From NCBI GenBank assembly GCA_963969495.1, contig OZ018323.1, positions 83,826,832-83,890,831 on the forward strand: DNA of 64,000 nt, read 5' to 3'. Shown here piece by piece: positions 63,601-64,000 of this stretch (the first letter of the stretch is position 1; each line of letters opens with the position of its first letter). This DNA is from Ceratothoa steindachneri (lineage: Eukaryota; Arthropoda; Malacostraca; Isopoda; Cymothoidae). A program made the translations under genes and the position numbers. The notes beneath the pieces were generated by a model. It ran no database searches. It was not told where the DNA came from and saw only the letters and a list, made by a program, of their open reading frames with translations.

Positions 63601-64000
63601 GATAGTAAAATGTGTTTATGACTTTGCCGTCTCAGCAAGAAGTACAGATGATACTTGAACATCTGGACATCACTGATGATACATGTGGCTTACAAGGCAT
63701 AATTTTGTTAATACAGAGATATTGTATTACAATGTTGGAATGCAGAAAAACTTTATAAAACAAACATTTTATTGCCTAAAAACTTATTATGTCCACTATA
63801 ACTCAAATTGTATTGTAAAATAAAGATAAAAAGAAAATTTATTCTTTGTTATGATCTTTTTGAAAGTGCTCCTAACAGAAAATTTTGTTCCCAGGCCATG
63901 AAAAACATTTTGTTGAGATCAGCTTGGTCTTTCTTCAACCAATACTTGGACCCTCTTTTTTCAGATAACATCTTTTTCCCAGTAATCATCTATTTTGGGA
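63601..64000. other. Right edge, no gene recognised
   Basis: On the minus strand the final 20 or so codons include 'PKIDDYWEKDV', faintly like the start of a piggyBac transposase domain, but the frame stops at once. No call is made. Confidence 0.3.

Noticed and set aside
63840..64000. piggyBac-like start ('PKIDDYWEKDV', minus strand)
   Set aside because: Too short, stops immediately, and no further conserved box is in view at the window edge.

Overview
The window looks like intergenic, repeat-dominated DNA from an animal nuclear genome, most likely an arthropod and possibly a crustacean. The evidence is eukaryotic: GT-AG intron remains, mariner/Tc1-type transposons, several clades of LINE, Penelope-like elements, a Ty3/Gypsy-like integrase scrap, tRNA-derived heads and long (TA)n microsatellites. 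The arthropod placement rests on recalled resemblance of two things: the LINE at 49985-52535, and the orphan multi-copy gene family at 53877-55638. Neither was tested by a database search. I see no intact host protein-coding gene. The longest readable reading frames belong to mobile elements, nearly all broken by stops or frameshifts.

Layout. 0-9 kb: a (TA)n array, a short intact ORF resembling an ISXO2/Merlin-type zinc ribbon, tRNA-like heads, and Penelope-like fragments on the minus strand (GIY-YIG domain near 6 kb, reverse transcriptase near 8.9 kb). 9-15 kb: a plus-strand Jockey-like LINE with ORF1 zinc knuckles, an endonuclease piece and an RT, interrupted by a roughly 1 kb insertion and internally deleted. 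15-19 kb: Penelope-like ends with embedded (TA)n, a Ty3/Gypsy-like integrase relic and a Tc1-like relic. 18.8-22 kb: a second, minus-strand copy of the Jockey-like LINE abutting a Penelope-like GIY-YIG relic. 23.2-24.2 kb: an internally deleted mariner with terminal repeats. 24.6-25 kb: one copy of a satellite-like module. 27-33.3 kb: a CR1/L2-like LINE. 33.3-39 kb: a mariner-like element split by a second mariner-group element, with a 1142-bp segment spanning the junction present in four tandem copies. 41-45 kb: a degenerate mariner-like element with terminal repeats, and foldback repeats. 46-50 kb: a 2 kb TAGCC-type array, the satellite-like module, and a LINE RT fragment. 50-52.5 kb: a LINE with RT and C-terminal zinc motif. 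52.6-53.7 kb: a second copy of the 41 kb element, inverted. 53.9-55.6 kb: a pseudogene of a multi-copy orphan family. 56.3-58.1 kb: the satellite-bearing element again, inverted and with its hairpin end. 58.5-59.8 kb: a full-length mariner with four stops. 60-62.3 kb: Penelope-like RT and RTE-like LINE relics. 62.3-64 kb: little beyond a short 96-bp repeat.

The parts do not form a pathway; the region is a graveyard of nested mobile elements. The most interesting structures are: (1) a composite repeat carrying a TAGCC array, tandem ~125-bp units and a palindromic end, seen three times; (2) the 1142-bp fourfold tandem amplification of a nested-transposon junction; (3) the repeated association of (TA)n arrays with Penelope-like termini; (4) the decayed, intron-bearing orphan family member. 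All family names come from reading translated motifs by eye.
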